A program made the translations under genes and the position numbers. From Marivita sp. (lineage in GTDB: Bacteria; Pseudomonadota; Alphaproteobacteria; Rhodobacterales; Rhodobacteraceae): 41,082 nucleotides of DNA. The stretch covers positions 1 to 41,082 of the forward strand of contig NZ_JAIPUT010000040.1 of NCBI RefSeq assembly GCF_020055635.1, in the 5' to 3' direction. The notes beneath the pieces are model-generated. The model made no database searches. It was not told the origin of the DNA and saw only the letters and a program-made list of their open reading frames with translations. This document shows, in pieces, positions 15,690-25,860 of this stretch (positions within the stretch are counted from its first letter, which is position 1; each line of letters begins with the position of its first letter).

Positions 15690-16591
15690 CCGCCGCCCTT
15701 TTCGCGGACCCAGAGGAACAGGCCCAACGCATCGCAGCGCGCGACGGTCCGGGTCCGGTCGATCAGCATCACGCCGCCGGCTTCGATCACGATGCCGCCG
15801 AGGCCTGCCGCCGCCACCGCATCGGGCGTGCCGGGGCCGATCACCGGCAGATCGGCGCGCCGGTCCTGTCCGGGCTTCGGCCCCTTGAAGAGGATGCCGC
15901 CCTCGCTTTGCGTCGCGCCGCCGCCGAGCCAGTCGGTCGCATCGCCCAGCAAGCCGCCGAACATGTCGCTTGCGGTGCTGATCGGATTGGTCAGGAAATC
16001 CCCCGAGCCGGTGGTCCTGTCCCGCGCCAGCCGGGTCAGCATGGCATCGGTGCCCGCCGCGTCTTCGCGGGCCAGAACCAACTCGCCGCGCACCACGCAC
16101 GCCTGTCCGGCATCCCGCGCGCCCATGGCCGCGACGGTGCGTTCGCCCAGGGCGGCCTCGACACTGTTCTGCGGGGCGTAGGACTTGAAGGTCGGGACAC
16201 CCGCTGCCGGAAGCAGGTCCGGCACGAGATCATCAACCGGGACAACCCGCAGCCCGGCCTCTTCGAAAAGATCCATCACGATGCGCAGCGCCCCGTCATC
16301 GCCCGAGGTCAGCGCGGTCTGCAAGCGCGGCACAAGCGGCGCCGTCTTGTCGTCAAGCCGCGCCGGGTCGATCGGCGGGCGTCGGATCGCGCCGCACAGA
16401 CACACCCGGGTCACGCCGCGGGACTTGAGCGTCGCAAGCAGCGTGCCAAGCGTTTCAAGATGAAAGGTCAGATCCGCGGCAAGGCCATCGGGTTCGAACC
16501 CGGCCAGCACGCAGACAAGCGGGCGCGCCTCCTGTGCGTCGGCCACGATGCGCGGCAAACGCCCCTGCCCGCAGATCAGCGCCAGCGTCAC
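15686..16591 (-). CDS. lpxI: UDP-2,3-diacylglucosamine pyrophosphatase LpxI
   Basis: A 301-residue protein of the DUF1009 (LpxI_C) family. LpxI replaces LpxH in alphaproteobacteria and converts UDP-2,3-diacylglucosamine to lipid X and UMP. It begins MTLALICGQGRLPRIVADAQ, a weakly Rossmann-like N-terminal domain, and the C-terminal catalytic half contains GVPTFKSYAPQN and the block GPKPGQDRRADLPVIGPGTP that is typical of the family. The position between lpxA and lpxB fits exactly: it makes the second substrate of LpxB. The start lies 3 bases after the lpxA stop. Confidence 0.95.
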   Translation of the reverse strand: MTLALICGQGRLPRIVADAQEARPLVCVLAGFEPDGLAADLTFHLETLGTLLATLKSRGVTRVCLCGAIRRPPIDPARLDDKTAPLVPRLQTALTSGDDGALRIVMDLFEEAGLRVVPVDDLVPDLLPAAGVPTFKSYAPQNSVEAALGERTVAAMGARDAGQACVVRGELVLAREDAAGTDAMLTRLARDRTTGSGDFLTNPISTASDMFGGLLGDATDWLGGGATQSEGGILFKGPKPGQDRRADLPVIGPGTPDAVAAAGLGGIVIEAGGVMLIDRTRTVARCDALGLFLWVREKGGG

Positions 16592-16594
16592 CGC

Positions 16595-17383
16595 TCAGCC
16601 CGGCGTCAGGAACGACCGGTCGGTGTCGCCCAGGATAAAATCGACGATATGGTGCACATAGTCGCTGTCGGTCTCGTCCTTGAGGCGTCGGGCGCGGTCC
16701 TGAAACGCGCCTTCGCCCTGTGCCAGCATCTGGAACGCGGCGCGCAGCGCGGTGATGTCGGCGCGGCTGACACCCTTGCGCTTGAGCCCGACAAGGTTGA
16801 GCCCGTCCAGACGTCCGCGGTCGGCCTGCACAAGGCCGTAGGGGATCACGTCATTCGTCACCATCGTGACCGCCCCGATGATCGCGCCGCGCCCGATGCG
16901 CACGAACTGGTGCACGCCGGACAGGCCGCCGATGATCACGTCATCCTCGACGACACAGTGCCCCGCCAGGGCGGCGCTGTTGACCACGATCACCCGGTTG
17001 CCGATCTGCACGTCATGCGCCACGTGGCAGCCCGCCATGAACAGGTTGTCGTCGCCCACGCGGGTCACTCCGCCACCGCCCTTGGTGCCGGTGTTCATCG
17101 TGACGTGTTCGCGGATGCGGTTGCGCGCACCGATGACCAGGCTGGTCTTTTCGCCCCCGAACTTGAGGTCCTGCGGAATTTCGCCGATCACCGCGAAAGA
17201 GAACACCTCGGACCGGGTGCCGATCTCGGTCTGGCCGGTCACGACGACGTGGCTTTTGAGCACGACATCCTCGGCCAGCGTCACCTCTGGGCCGACATGG
17301 CAGAACGGGCCGATGATGCAGCCGTCGCCGATCTTGGCGCCGTTTTCGATCACGGCGCTGGGGTGGATACGGGGCGTTGTCAC
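16595..17383 (-). CDS. lpxA: UDP-N-acetylglucosamine O-acyltransferase LpxA
   Basis: Acyltransferase for the first step of lipid A synthesis. I place the start at the GTG at 17383, which overlaps the fabZ stop (GTGA) and gives 262 residues, the common length of LpxA. An in-frame ATG at 17416 would add 11 residues lying wholly inside fabZ. The protein is a left-handed beta helix with hexapeptide repeats ([20 protein letters not shown]), the catalytic region [31 protein letters not shown] (His in the CHVAHD block) and a helical C-terminus. It acts as a trimer in the cytosol. FabZ, directly before it, makes the acyl chains it uses. Confidence 0.95.
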   Translation of the reverse strand: MTTPRIHPSAVIENGAKIGDGCIIGPFCHVGPEVTLAEDVVLKSHVVVTGQTEIGTRSEVFSFAVIGEIPQDLKFGGEKTSLVIGARNRIREHVTMNTGTKGGGGVTRVGDDNLFMAGCHVAHDVQIGNRVIVVNSAALAGHCVVEDDVIIGGLSGVHQFVRIGRGAIIGAVTMVTNDVIPYGLVQADRGRLDGLNLVGLKRKGVSRADITALRAAFQMLAQGEGAFQDRARRLKDETDSDYVHHIVDFILGDTDRSFLTPG

Positions 17384-17841
17384 GTGGGCAGGTCCATCAT
17401 GGCCGAAAATTCGCATTCCGCCGCCATGTCGCCATCAACCGTCGCCACGCCGCCGAATTTCCAGACCTTTCCGCCCGGTTTGCCGCGCAGCGTGGTCAGC
17501 CGCATCTGGAGCTGGTCGCCCGGGATCACCTTGCGGCGGAACTTGCATTTGTCGATGGCCATGAAATAGATCAACATTTCCTTGTCCGCGAGATCAAGCG
17601 CGGTGCCCACCATCACTGCCGCGGTCTGCGCCATCGCCTCGATGATGGTCACGCCGGGCATGATCGGTGTGCCGGGGAAATGGCCCTGGAAATGCGGCTC
17701 GTTCATCGTGACGTTCTTGATGCCGAGCGCGGATTGCGTGCCGTCGATCTCTTCGACGCGGTCCACCAGAAGGAACGGGTAGCGGTGCGGCAGGATGCGT
17801 TGGATCAGTTGGATGTCGGCGCGAAGCAGCGTGTCGCTCAT
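17380..17841 (-). CDS. fabZ: 3-hydroxyacyl-ACP dehydratase FabZ
   Basis: A 153-residue hot-dog-fold enzyme that dehydrates 3-hydroxyacyl-ACP in fatty acid elongation and competes with LpxA for 3-hydroxymyristoyl-ACP. The start ATG at 17841 has AAGGACG upstream; the open frame extends further back without a ribosome site. Motifs: [13 protein letters not shown], then [20 protein letters not shown], which carries the catalytic His and, 14 residues later, the catalytic Glu. In many proteobacteria lpxD stands between ompH and fabZ; here only 61 bases separate them and no lpxD fits. Confidence 0.96.
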   Translation of the reverse strand: MSDTLLRADIQLIQRILPHRYPFLLVDRVEEIDGTQSALGIKNVTMNEPHFQGHFPGTPIMPGVTIIEAMAQTAAVMVGTALDLADKEMLIYFMAIDKCKFRRKVIPGDQLQMRLTTLRGKPGGKVWKFGGVATVDGDMAAECEFSAMMDLPT

Positions 17842-17902
17842 GGGGCGTCCTTTTGGATATCGTGCGATGTGACTAGCAACCCCGACCCGTCGGGGCAAGG
17901 TT

Positions 17903-18487
17903 TCAGGGGCGCAACGGCAGGATGTCCGCGCCGGTGCCGAATTCGGCATTCACCCGCCGCACCGCCTGGTCGGTGATGTCGACGGAATCCGCGCTCAGCA
18001 GAACCGCGCGCCGATCGAGGATCGCAACCGCGCCGCTTTCCTCCATCAGTTGCAGCAGGACCGGCTGAACCGCGATCAGAAGCGCACGGCGCGCTTCGTC
18101 GTTGCGCTGTCCAAGGGTGCGGGCCTTTTCGTCCTGCTCGCGGCGCAGGCGCTGGACCTTTTCGTCGAACGCCTCGGCGCGGGCGCGAAACGCCTCGGGC
18201 GCGAGCGTGTCGCGCAAATCCGTCAATTCGCGCTCCTCGGCGGTCAGTTCCGCTTCGATCCGGCGATTCTCGGCGGCCAGTGCGGCGCTTTCCTCTTCGA
18301 TTTCGCGCGCGATGCGCTGCCCGAAATCGCTTTGACTATAAAGCACATCCGGCGCGACCGTCAGGATCAGGCTTTGCACCACCCCGACATTCGACAGGCC
18401 GCCATCCTGCTGGGCAAAGGCGGGCGACCAGATTGTCAGAAGCGCTCCGAAGAGCGCCCCTGCCGCTGTGCGAACGAGACGCGACAT
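17903..18487 (-). CDS. ompH: OmpH/Skp family periplasmic chaperone
   Basis: A 194-residue protein with a signal peptide ([20 protein letters not shown], cleavage likely after AFA). The body is a long charged coiled-coil, about residues 60-140 ([20 protein letters not shown] and [19 protein letters not shown]), as in Skp, whose trimer holds unfolded outer-membrane proteins with helical tentacles. The ATG follows the TAG stop of bamA with no base between, and there is no clear ribosome site of its own, so translation is probably coupled to bamA. It feeds substrates to the Bam complex encoded next to it. Confidence 0.92.
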   Translation of the reverse strand: MSRLVRTAAGALFGALLTIWSPAFAQQDGGLSNVGVVQSLILTVAPDVLYSQSDFGQRIAREIEEESAALAAENRRIEAELTAEERELTDLRDTLAPEAFRARAEAFDEKVQRLRREQDEKARTLGQRNDEARRALLIAVQPVLLQLMEESGAVAILDRRAVLLSADSVDITDQAVRRVNAEFGTGADILPLRP

Positions 18488-20830
18488 CTAGAACTGGGTG
18501 GAGATGGTCAGGTCGAAATTCTGTTCTTCGTCGAACTTTTCCTTGCTGACCGCCTCGCTGAAGTTGAACCGCAGCGGGCCGATCGGCGTGTTCCAGAACA
18601 GCGACACACCCACCACCTGGCGGGCCGTGAAGTCCTCGTAAAGCACGTCGGGATTTGACTCCTCAAGCCCCCAGAGGCTGCCGATATCGTAGAAGACACC
18701 CCCCGACACGCCATATTCCTCGGGCAAGGGCAACGGGAATTCCGCCTCGAAGCGGGCCACGGCAAAGTAGTTGCCGCCCAGCGGATCGTTCACGCCCCCC
18801 GGGGCCACTTCGCGCGGGCCGATGCCGCCGCCTTCGAAGCCGCGCATCAGGCTCGATCCAAGCGCAAACCGGTCGGTCACGCGCGACGAGCCTTCCGAGA
18901 AATCCAGCGAGCCCGCCTGAAGCGTGGCGCGCAATGTGACCTCGTCATTGTAGACCCTGGTCTGCGCGATCGCCCGCAGGTTGGTTTCGACATAGGTCCT
19001 GTCGCCGCCGATGCCGCCGAAATCCTGACCGAATTCCAGCAGCACGCCGGCATTCGGATCAAGCCCCGTGCGCCGCGTGTCGAAGCTGTAACGATACCCC
19101 AGGAAACTGTCCCAGACCTCGCCCTGATCGGCTTCGGCGGTGATGATCGAGCCGACCTCGGGCGCAAGATTCGTGATCTCGGAATAGCGCGCGCCGTAAC
19201 GCAGGTTCAGGCGACCGTTCTCGGAGACCGGAAAGGTGAAGCCTGTCGAGAAATTCCCGATCGCCGTGTCATACTCGGCCGAGGCATTGTCCGTTTCGAG
19301 GTAGCTGACGCTGAAGTTGAACGCCAGATCGCGGCCCAGAAAGGCCGGCTCGGTGAAGCTGAAGTTGTAGTTCGAGGAATCGACCCCGGTGGTGACACCC
19401 AGGGCAAGCTGCTGCCCGCGACCAAGGAAATTGCGTTCGCGAAAGGTGATTGCCGCGCCGAAGCCGCTGCTTGTCGAATAGGAGCCGCCAAAGCTCAGGG
19501 AGCCGGTGGGCTGTTCCTCGACATCCACGTCGATCACGACCTGCTGCGGTGTGGAGCCTTCGCGGGCTTCGACCTGCGCATCGCCGAAATAGCCAAGCGC
19601 CCGCACCCGTTCCGCGCTTTCACGGATTTCGCGGGGGTTGAACGGATCGCCCTCGACCAGCCGGAACTGACGGCGCACCACCCGGTCGAGCGTCGTCGTG
19701 TTGCCTTCGATGTCGATGCGTTCGACAAACACCCGTTCGCCGCGCGTCAGCAGGAATTCCACGTCCAGCGTCAGGTCGCGGTCATTGCGGGTCACACGCG
19801 GTTCGACCCGAACGAAGTTCAGACCCTCGCGGATCGCCAGCCGTTCAAGCCGCGCGATCTCGGTTTCCACCGCGGTCGGCGAATATGTCGATCCGGACCG
19901 CAGGCGGATGGCGTTCTGGAAGATCTCGGGGTCCACCTCGGCCATGTCCGACGTTGCCGTTACGTCGCCGAACGAGAATTGCTGTCCCTCTTCGACGTTG
20001 AAGGTGATGAAATAGGCGTCCCGCTCGTTGCTCAACTCGGCATTGACGCCGGTGGTGCGAAAATCGACATAGCCGCGCGACTGGTAGAAATCGCGCAGGA
20101 CCTGGCGGTCGAAATCGATGCGGTCTTCGATGAACGTATCGGATTGGACAAGCGCGCGGAAAAGACCCGCCTGCTTGGTCTCGAGAACCCGGCGCAGACG
20201 ACGGTCGCTGAACACCCGGTTGCCCGCAAAGCCGATACGCTCGACCTCGGAGACGCCGCCTTCGAAGACTTCGAAGACCAGGTCGATGCGGTTGTCGGAC
20301 CGGCGGATGACCTTGGGCTGTACGCGGGCCGCGATCCGGCCCTGCTGCGAATAGGCTTCGGTGATGCGGGCGGCATCCGCCTCGGCGGTGGACGGGCTGA
20401 ACACGCGGCGCGATTCCGACTGCACGATGGCGGACAGCGCGTCGTCGTCGATCCGGGCGTTGCCTTCGAAGGTGATGCGGTTCACGGTCGGGTATTCGAC
20501 AACCCGCACAAGCAGCGTGTTGCCGCGCGGTTCGATCTCGACGCTCTCGAACAGGCCAGAGGCAAGAACCCGCTGATAGCCGTCGTTCAATTCGGCCGCC
20601 GACACCGTCTCTCCGCGCTCCACGCCAAGATAACTCGCGATGGTTCCGGCCTCGATGCGCTGATTGCCCTCGACCGAGATCGCATTGAACTGGAAATCCT
20701 GCGCCCGGACCATGTCCGGCAGAGCGACGAACCCGACGGTTGCGGCGATCGAAGCAGCTACGATAAAGGGACGAATGTAAGGTTTCCGCGCTGCTCGCCG
20801 CGTTTCCTGCCCGCCTGTTTTTTGTGTCAT
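18488..20830 (-). CDS. bamA: Outer membrane protein assembly factor BamA
   Basis: A 780-residue Omp85 protein, the core of the beta-barrel assembly machine. I place the start at ATG 20830, with AGGTGG five bases upstream; a GTG three codons earlier (20839) is possible. After an N-terminal basic stretch (MTQKTGGQETRRAARKPYIR) comes a signal segment ending near VRAQ. Five POTRA domains follow (first: FQFNAISVEGNQRIEAGT), then a 16-strand barrel with the lid-lock loop motif region GEGGGIGPREVAP-like (MRGFEGGGIGPREV), ending in ISTQF with the C-terminal Phe expected of barrel proteins. The presequence before the hydrophobic part is longer than usual. Flanked by the 52-residue gene and ompH. Confidence 0.96.
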   Translation of the reverse strand: MTQKTGGQETRRAARKPYIRPFIVAASIAATVGFVALPDMVRAQDFQFNAISVEGNQRIEAGTIASYLGVERGETVSAAELNDGYQRVLASGLFESVEIEPRGNTLLVRVVEYPTVNRITFEGNARIDDDALSAIVQSESRRVFSPSTAEADAARITEAYSQQGRIAARVQPKVIRRSDNRIDLVFEVFEGGVSEVERIGFAGNRVFSDRRLRRVLETKQAGLFRALVQSDTFIEDRIDFDRQVLRDFYQSRGYVDFRTTGVNAELSNERDAYFITFNVEEGQQFSFGDVTATSDMAEVDPEIFQNAIRLRSGSTYSPTAVETEIARLERLAIREGLNFVRVEPRVTRNDRDLTLDVEFLLTRGERVFVERIDIEGNTTTLDRVVRRQFRLVEGDPFNPREIRESAERVRALGYFGDAQVEAREGSTPQQVVIDVDVEEQPTGSLSFGGSYSTSSGFGAAITFRERNFLGRGQQLALGVTTGVDSSNYNFSFTEPAFLGRDLAFNFSVSYLETDNASAEYDTAIGNFSTGFTFPVSENGRLNLRYGARYSEITNLAPEVGSIITAEADQGEVWDSFLGYRYSFDTRRTGLDPNAGVLLEFGQDFGGIGGDRTYVETNLRAIAQTRVYNDEVTLRATLQAGSLDFSEGSSRVTDRFALGSSLMRGFEGGGIGPREVAPGGVNDPLGGNYFAVARFEAEFPLPLPEEYGVSGGVFYDIGSLWGLEESNPDVLYEDFTARQVVGVSLFWNTPIGPLRFNFSEAVSKEKFDEEQNFDLTISTQF

Positions 20831-20914
20831 TTTGCCCACCTACTCAGACATCCTTTTGAGGAAGTGAGTACCGAGATTACCCCTGCTTGTCAAAAGCGCA
20901 GAGCGGGTAATCCC

Positions 20915-21073
20915 TCAGTAGCCGACAGGGTGTGTCATAGCTTCCATCATCAGGGACCCGATATACGCACCAAGGAAGAGCGACGCTGCGATGGCGAACA
21001 CGTACAGCAGCCGGTCCCAGTTGATGGAAATGAGCAGGCTGAAAGTCTTGTAGCCGTCTTGAATCGTTTGCAT
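20915..21073 (-). CDS. 52-residue single-pass membrane protein between rseP and bamA
   Basis: ATG at 21073-21071, TGA at 20917-20915, with Shine-Dalgarno GAGGTA six bases upstream. The protein begins MQTIQDGYKTFSLLISINWD and has one hydrophobic helix (LLYVFAIAASLFLGAYIGSL, about 23-42) and a short tail ending PVGY. It is short enough to be missed by gene finders with a 60-codon limit. It lies in the same direction as rseP and bamA, 106 bases after rseP and 84 bases before the bamA start, so it is probably co-transcribed. I have the impression that similar proteins occur at this position in other Rhodobacteraceae, but cannot check. The function is unknown; a role near Bam or site-2 protease would be inference from position only. 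Confidence 0.7.
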   Translation of the reverse strand: MQTIQDGYKTFSLLISINWDRLLYVFAIAASLFLGAYIGSLMMEAMTHPVGY

Positions 21074-21111
21074 CACATACCTCGGATCCGTGGTTCCAAG
21101 GCAGGAAATAG

Positions 21112-21170
21112 CCGCCGATTATGTCGACAATTCGGCGGGAAATGCGGCGATTCTGTGAAACCGCCGCATT
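21112..21170 (-). terminator. Two consecutive stem-loops between rseP and the 52-residue gene
   Basis: Read on the minus strand, the first hairpin has arms 21170-21162 and 21149-21141 (AATGCGGCG with CGCCGCATT, 9 bp, loop 12) and is followed by TTTCCCG. The second has arms 21138-21132 and 21118-21112 (CCGCCGA with TCGGCGG, 7 bp). The T tract is short, so full termination is doubtful; partial attenuation or mRNA processing between rseP and the bamA part of the operon is more plausible. Confidence 0.5.
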
Positions 21171-21179
21171 TTCGAGGCC

Positions 21180-22523
21180 TTACGGACAGAACAGGTCGTT
21201 CGACAGGGCAAACAGCATGAGCGACAGCAGCATGGTCAGCCCGATCGCCATGAGAACCCTCAACGCCTTGTCGCTGGGGGGACGCCCGGTCACCGCCTCG
21301 TAGGCGTGGAACACCAGATGACCCCCGTCGAGCACCGGGATCGGGAACAGGTTCAGCAACCCCACCGCCGTGCTGAGCACCGCGATGAACCAGATGAAGC
21401 TGGCGGTCCCCTGCGAGGCCATCGACCCCGACGTTTCCGCGATTCCGATCGGCCCGGACAGGTTGCAGGTGCTGATCGCGCCTGTGATCATGTGCCAAAG
21501 GCCCGACAGCGACCCGTCGATGATGCGGCCGGTCTGTTCGACACCCGACCAGAAGGCGCTGATCGGCCCGGTGAATGCGGTTTCGGGTTCAAAGAACATG
21601 CCGCCGACAATGCCGATCCGGAACGCGGTCTTGAAGCTGCCATCCGGCTGCGGCTCGTCGGTGCGGCGCGGCGTCATCTCGAGCGTCCGGATGTCGCCGT
21701 CGCGCCAGACCTCCATCTCCAGGGTCGCTCCGTCCGATCCTTCCACCGCATCGCGCAGCTGGTCGAAGGCATAGATCTCGTCGCCATTTATCGACACGAT
21801 GATGTCGCCAGCCCGGAACCCCGCATCATCCGCCGCCGAGCGCGGAATGATCTGCGTCGCCACCGGCGGATAGACATAGGGCCCCTGCACCACCTGCCGG
21901 TCGCCATCGCGCAGGACGGTGTAGTCCAGATGCTCCTGCTCGGGCAGGTCATCCAGGAATGACTGGAAACTGGCGGATTCGCTGAAGGATGGCAGGTCGG
22001 TGCCTTCGATCGCGACCAGTTCGTCTCCGACCCGAAGCTCGTTCTGGGCCGGAACCGCGCGCAATTCGCCGATCTGCACGGGTTCGGTCACTTCGCCCCG
22101 CAGCATGAAGATGCCGGTGAAGATCAGGATCGACAGCGCAAAGTTGAATGCCGGGCCCGCCGCCACGGTGGCGGCCCGCGCCCAGAGCGGTGCGCCGTTC
22201 ATCGTGCGGCGGCGTTCACTTTCCGACAGGCTTGCCATCGCGGCATCGTCCTTGCCGCCGGATGCGTTGCTGTCGCCCCGGAACTTGACGTAGCCGCCCA
22301 AGGGCAGAAGCGCGAATTGCCATTTCGTGCCGCGCTTGTCGACCCGCGAGAACAGCACCGGCCCGAACCCCAGCGAGAACACGTCCGCGTCGATCCCCGA
22401 CCAGCGGCCGACGATGTAATGGCCGTATTCGTGGATGGCGACAATCACCGACAGGGCGATGACGAAGGCCAGAACGGTCCAGATCACGCCGCCGAACTGC
22501 GGCAGTAACGCTGCTATATCCAA
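21180..22523 (-). CDS. rseP: RIP (site-2) zinc metalloprotease RseP
   Basis: A 447-residue inner-membrane protease. The zinc site HEYGHY lies in the first transmembrane helix, near residues 31-36 (VIVAIHEYGHYIVGRWSG). Two PDZ-like domains follow (around 130-220 and 225-300; the second starts with PRSAADDAGFRAGDIIVSIN). The second catalytic motif NLFPIPVLDGGHL is near 390, followed by the last membrane helix. RseP-type proteases cut anti-sigma factors or signal peptides inside the membrane. Start preceded by GAGGG; it begins three bases after dxr stops. The pyrH-frr-uppS-cdsA-dxr-rseP-bamA order is shared by very many proteobacteria. Confidence 0.96.
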   Translation of the reverse strand: MDIAALLPQFGGVIWTVLAFVIALSVIVAIHEYGHYIVGRWSGIDADVFSLGFGPVLFSRVDKRGTKWQFALLPLGGYVKFRGDSNASGGKDDAAMASLSESERRRTMNGAPLWARAATVAAGPAFNFALSILIFTGIFMLRGEVTEPVQIGELRAVPAQNELRVGDELVAIEGTDLPSFSESASFQSFLDDLPEQEHLDYTVLRDGDRQVVQGPYVYPPVATQIIPRSAADDAGFRAGDIIVSINGDEIYAFDQLRDAVEGSDGATLEMEVWRDGDIRTLEMTPRRTDEPQPDGSFKTAFRIGIVGGMFFEPETAFTGPISAFWSGVEQTGRIIDGSLSGLWHMITGAISTCNLSGPIGIAETSGSMASQGTASFIWFIAVLSTAVGLLNLFPIPVLDGGHLVFHAYEAVTGRPPSDKALRVLMAIGLTMLLSLMLFALSNDLFCP

Positions 22524-22526
22524 TGC

Positions 22527-23699
22527 TCAGCCCTCTAATTCAGTCATGATTTCATCTGCCCGTACCCGAGCGAGATGGTCTGCATTCATCACGTTATCAA
22601 GGGTGATGTCGGCATCAATATGACCCTGCTGGGCCGAAACTCTGGACAGAACCTCTTCGACAACCGATGCAATCTGTTGAAAACCGATGCGTTTGTCGAT
22701 GAACCCGTCCAGCGCGCGTTCCTTGGCCGCATTGAACACCGCGCCGGACAGACCACCCGTCGCCATGACCCCGCGCGCCAGTCGCAGCGCGGGCCAACGG
22801 GTCTCGTCGGCGGAGCGGAAGGTGAATTGGCCAAGCGCCACCAGATCCAGACGCTCGACCGGCAGCGACTTGCGGTCCGGGTAATGCAGCGCAAAACCGA
22901 TGGCGTGGCGCATGTCCGGCGGTCCGACATGCGCCATCAGCGCGCCGTCGGTGAACCCGACCAACGCATGGATCATCGATTCAGGATGGACCACGGCTTC
23001 GATGCGGGACGGATCGATCTGGAAAAACTCTTTTGTTTCAATCAATTCCAGCGCCTTGTTGAACATGGACGCACTGTCGATGGTGATCCGCTGGCCCATG
23101 TCCCAATTGGGATGCTGTGCGGCCTGTTCCGGAGTCGCCTTGGCCAGATCCGCCAGCGGCCAGTCGCGGAACGCGCCGCCCGAGGCGGTGATGATGACCC
23201 GTTCGACCGTCGCGATATCCTCGCCGATGAGGGCCTGGAAGACGGCGGAATGTTCACTGTCCACCGGCAGGATCGTCGCGTCATGCGCCCGCGCCGTCGC
23301 CAGCATCAGCGGCCCCGCGCAGACCATGCTTTCCTTGTTGGCCAGCGCAAGGCTCGCCCCCTGTTCGAGCGCCCGCAGCCCGGGCGCAAGGCCGGCAGAG
23401 CCGACGATGCAGGACATCACCCAATCTGCCGGGCGCGACGCCGCGTCGAGCAAGGCAGATGGACCCGCCGCCGCCTCGATGCCTGTTCCCGCCAATGCGC
23501 TGCGCAGGTCGGCAAGCCGCGCCGGATCGGCGGTCACGGCCAGTTCCGCATTGAACCGTTTCGCATCGGCGGCGAGTTGCGCGACGTTCTGCCCCCCGGT
23601 CAAGGCGACGATCTGGTAGGCTTCGCGATCGCGCCCGATCAGGTCGAGCGTGTTCTGGCCGATGGACCCTGTGGCCCCGAAAATGGAAATCCGCCTCAT
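22527..23699 (-). CDS. dxr: 1-deoxy-D-xylulose-5-phosphate reductoisomerase
   Basis: A 390-residue enzyme that turns DXP into 2-C-methyl-D-erythritol 4-phosphate with NADPH, the first committed step of the MEP isoprenoid pathway. The NADPH-binding start is RRISIFGATGSIGQNTLDLI. The block ALANKESMVCAGPL and the substrate/metal-binding stretch LPVDSEHSAVFQAL (with acidic metal ligands D and E) are present, as is ASGGAFRDWP, where the flexible active-site loop begins. Length is normal. It overlaps cdsA by four bases. Its product line feeds UppS, encoded two genes upstream. Confidence 0.97.
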   Translation of the reverse strand: MRRISIFGATGSIGQNTLDLIGRDREAYQIVALTGGQNVAQLAADAKRFNAELAVTADPARLADLRSALAGTGIEAAAGPSALLDAASRPADWVMSCIVGSAGLAPGLRALEQGASLALANKESMVCAGPLMLATARAHDATILPVDSEHSAVFQALIGEDIATVERVIITASGGAFRDWPLADLAKATPEQAAQHPNWDMGQRITIDSASMFNKALELIETKEFFQIDPSRIEAVVHPESMIHALVGFTDGALMAHVGPPDMRHAIGFALHYPDRKSLPVERLDLVALGQFTFRSADETRWPALRLARGVMATGGLSGAVFNAAKERALDGFIDKRIGFQQIASVVEEVLSRVSAQQGHIDADITLDNVMNADHLARVRADEIMTELEG

Positions 23700-24480
23700 G
23701 GAGTCCCCGGCGGGAACCCGATCAGCTGTCCGGCGATCACGATGAACAGCGCCGCACCCAGCATGCCGTCGAACCGGTCGAGCAATCCGCCGTGACCGGG
23801 GATCAGCCGCGAGCTGTCCTTGACGCCGACGCGCCGCTTGATCGCGCTTTCCGCGATGTCACCGATCTGGCTGGCCATGCTGACCCCGATGCTGACCCCG
23901 ATCAACCCGGCCCCCACCTGCGTCGCACCGGCAAAGAGCAGGGCAATCGCGGCGGCTCCGACCCAGCCGGCCACCGTTCCCGACCATGTCTTCTTGGGGC
24001 TGACGCGCGGCCAGAGCTTGGGTCCGCCGATCATCCGCCCGGCGAAATAGCCCGCGATATCCGTCACCACCACGACCAGCAGCAGCCAGACCATCCAGGT
24101 CAGGCCGAAATCATCGCGCAGCGCCATAAGCCCATAGCCCGCCAGCAGGATCAGCGCGGTGAAGACCGCATAGGTCACACCGCCCCGCTCCATCCGGCCA
24201 AGACCAAGCATGGAAGGCGCCATCAACAGCGGCAAGGCGAAGGCGCCGGGCAGTTCGATCGCGACCATCGCCACCAGCGCTGAGACGCCCCCGAGCACGA
24301 TCGGTGTCCGGGTGCGCCCGGTGTCGAGCATGGAGACGAGCTCCCACACCATCAGTCCCGAAACGATGGCGATCAGCGCATGGAACCACAGACCGCCGAG
24401 CCAGACACCCAGTGACCCAAGGCCAACCATCGCCACGGCTGACAACAGCCGCGGGGCAAGGTCGTCCCACTTGCCCGACG

Positions 24481-24484
<4 letters not shown>
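23696..24484 (-). CDS. cdsA: Phosphatidate cytidylyltransferase
   Basis: A 262-residue multi-pass membrane enzyme that makes CDP-diacylglycerol from phosphatidate and CTP. About seven hydrophobic segments are visible. The family block near the C-terminus is SAIKRRVGVKDSSRLIPGHGGLLDRFDGM, including the SxxKR...KD...PGHGG..DR.D signature, and DIAGYFAGRMIGGPKLWPRVSPKKTW is the central conserved part. It overlaps both neighbours, uppS and dxr, by four bases (ATGA), showing a tightly coupled operon. Confidence 0.96.
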
Positions 24485-25215
<731 letters not shown>

Positions 25216-25239
25216 GGCGGGGTCCTTCCTGCGCGGCCT

Positions 25240-25803
25240 TCAGACCTGCATGATCTCTTCCTGCTTCGTCTCCAAAGCGGCGTCGATTTTCTTGATGTAG
25301 CCGTCGGTCAGTTCCTGAACCTCTTGTTCCCAGAATTTCTGGTCGTCTTCGGACAGGCCCTCCGACTTGGCCTTCTTGATCTGGTCCATGCCATCCCGGC
25401 GGATGTTGCGCACCGACACGCGGGCATGTTCGGCATATTGCCCGGCGACCTTGGTCAGATCGCGTCGGCGTTCCTCGTTCAGTTCGGGAATCGGCAGCAT
25501 GATGATCGTGCCATTGAGCTGCGGATTGATGCCCAGGCCGCTTTCGCGGATCGCCTTTTCGACCTTGCCGACAAGTCCCTTGTCCCAGACGTTGATCGTC
25601 ACCATGCGCGGCTCGGGGACGTTCACGGTGCCGACCTGGTTGATCGGCGTCATGCTGCCATAGGCGTCCACCATCACCGGCTCCAGCATGGAGGCACTGG
25701 CGCGCCCGGTGCGCAGCGAGGCGAATTCGGTCCGCAGGTTCGCCATTGCCCCGTCCATACGGCGGGTCAGATCGTCGGTGTCCAATAGAAAGTCGTCTGC
25801 CAT
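25240..25803 (-). CDS. frr: Ribosome recycling factor
   Basis: A 187-residue protein of two domains: a three-helix bundle and a small beta/alpha domain. It splits post-termination ribosomes together with EF-G. The start ATG at 25803 ([20 protein letters not shown]) has GAGGG upstream and gives the normal length; the frame runs 19 codons further back but into the promoter-like region. Conserved stretches are [36 protein letters not shown] and [16 protein letters not shown]. It stands 112 bases from pyrH, as in the common pyrH-frr pair. Confidence 0.97.
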   Translation of the reverse strand: MADDFLLDTDDLTRRMDGAMANLRTEFASLRTGRASASMLEPVMVDAYGSMTPINQVGTVNVPEPRMVTINVWDKGLVGKVEKAIRESGLGINPQLNGTIIMLPIPELNEERRRDLTKVAGQYAEHARVSVRNIRRDGMDQIKKAKSEGLSEDDQKFWEQEVQELTDGYIKKIDAALETKQEEIMQV

Positions 25804-25860
25804 TTGGCCCTCAACAGCTTTTTTTGCTTTAGCTCGCGTTCTAAGCGACATGTGCCGCAA

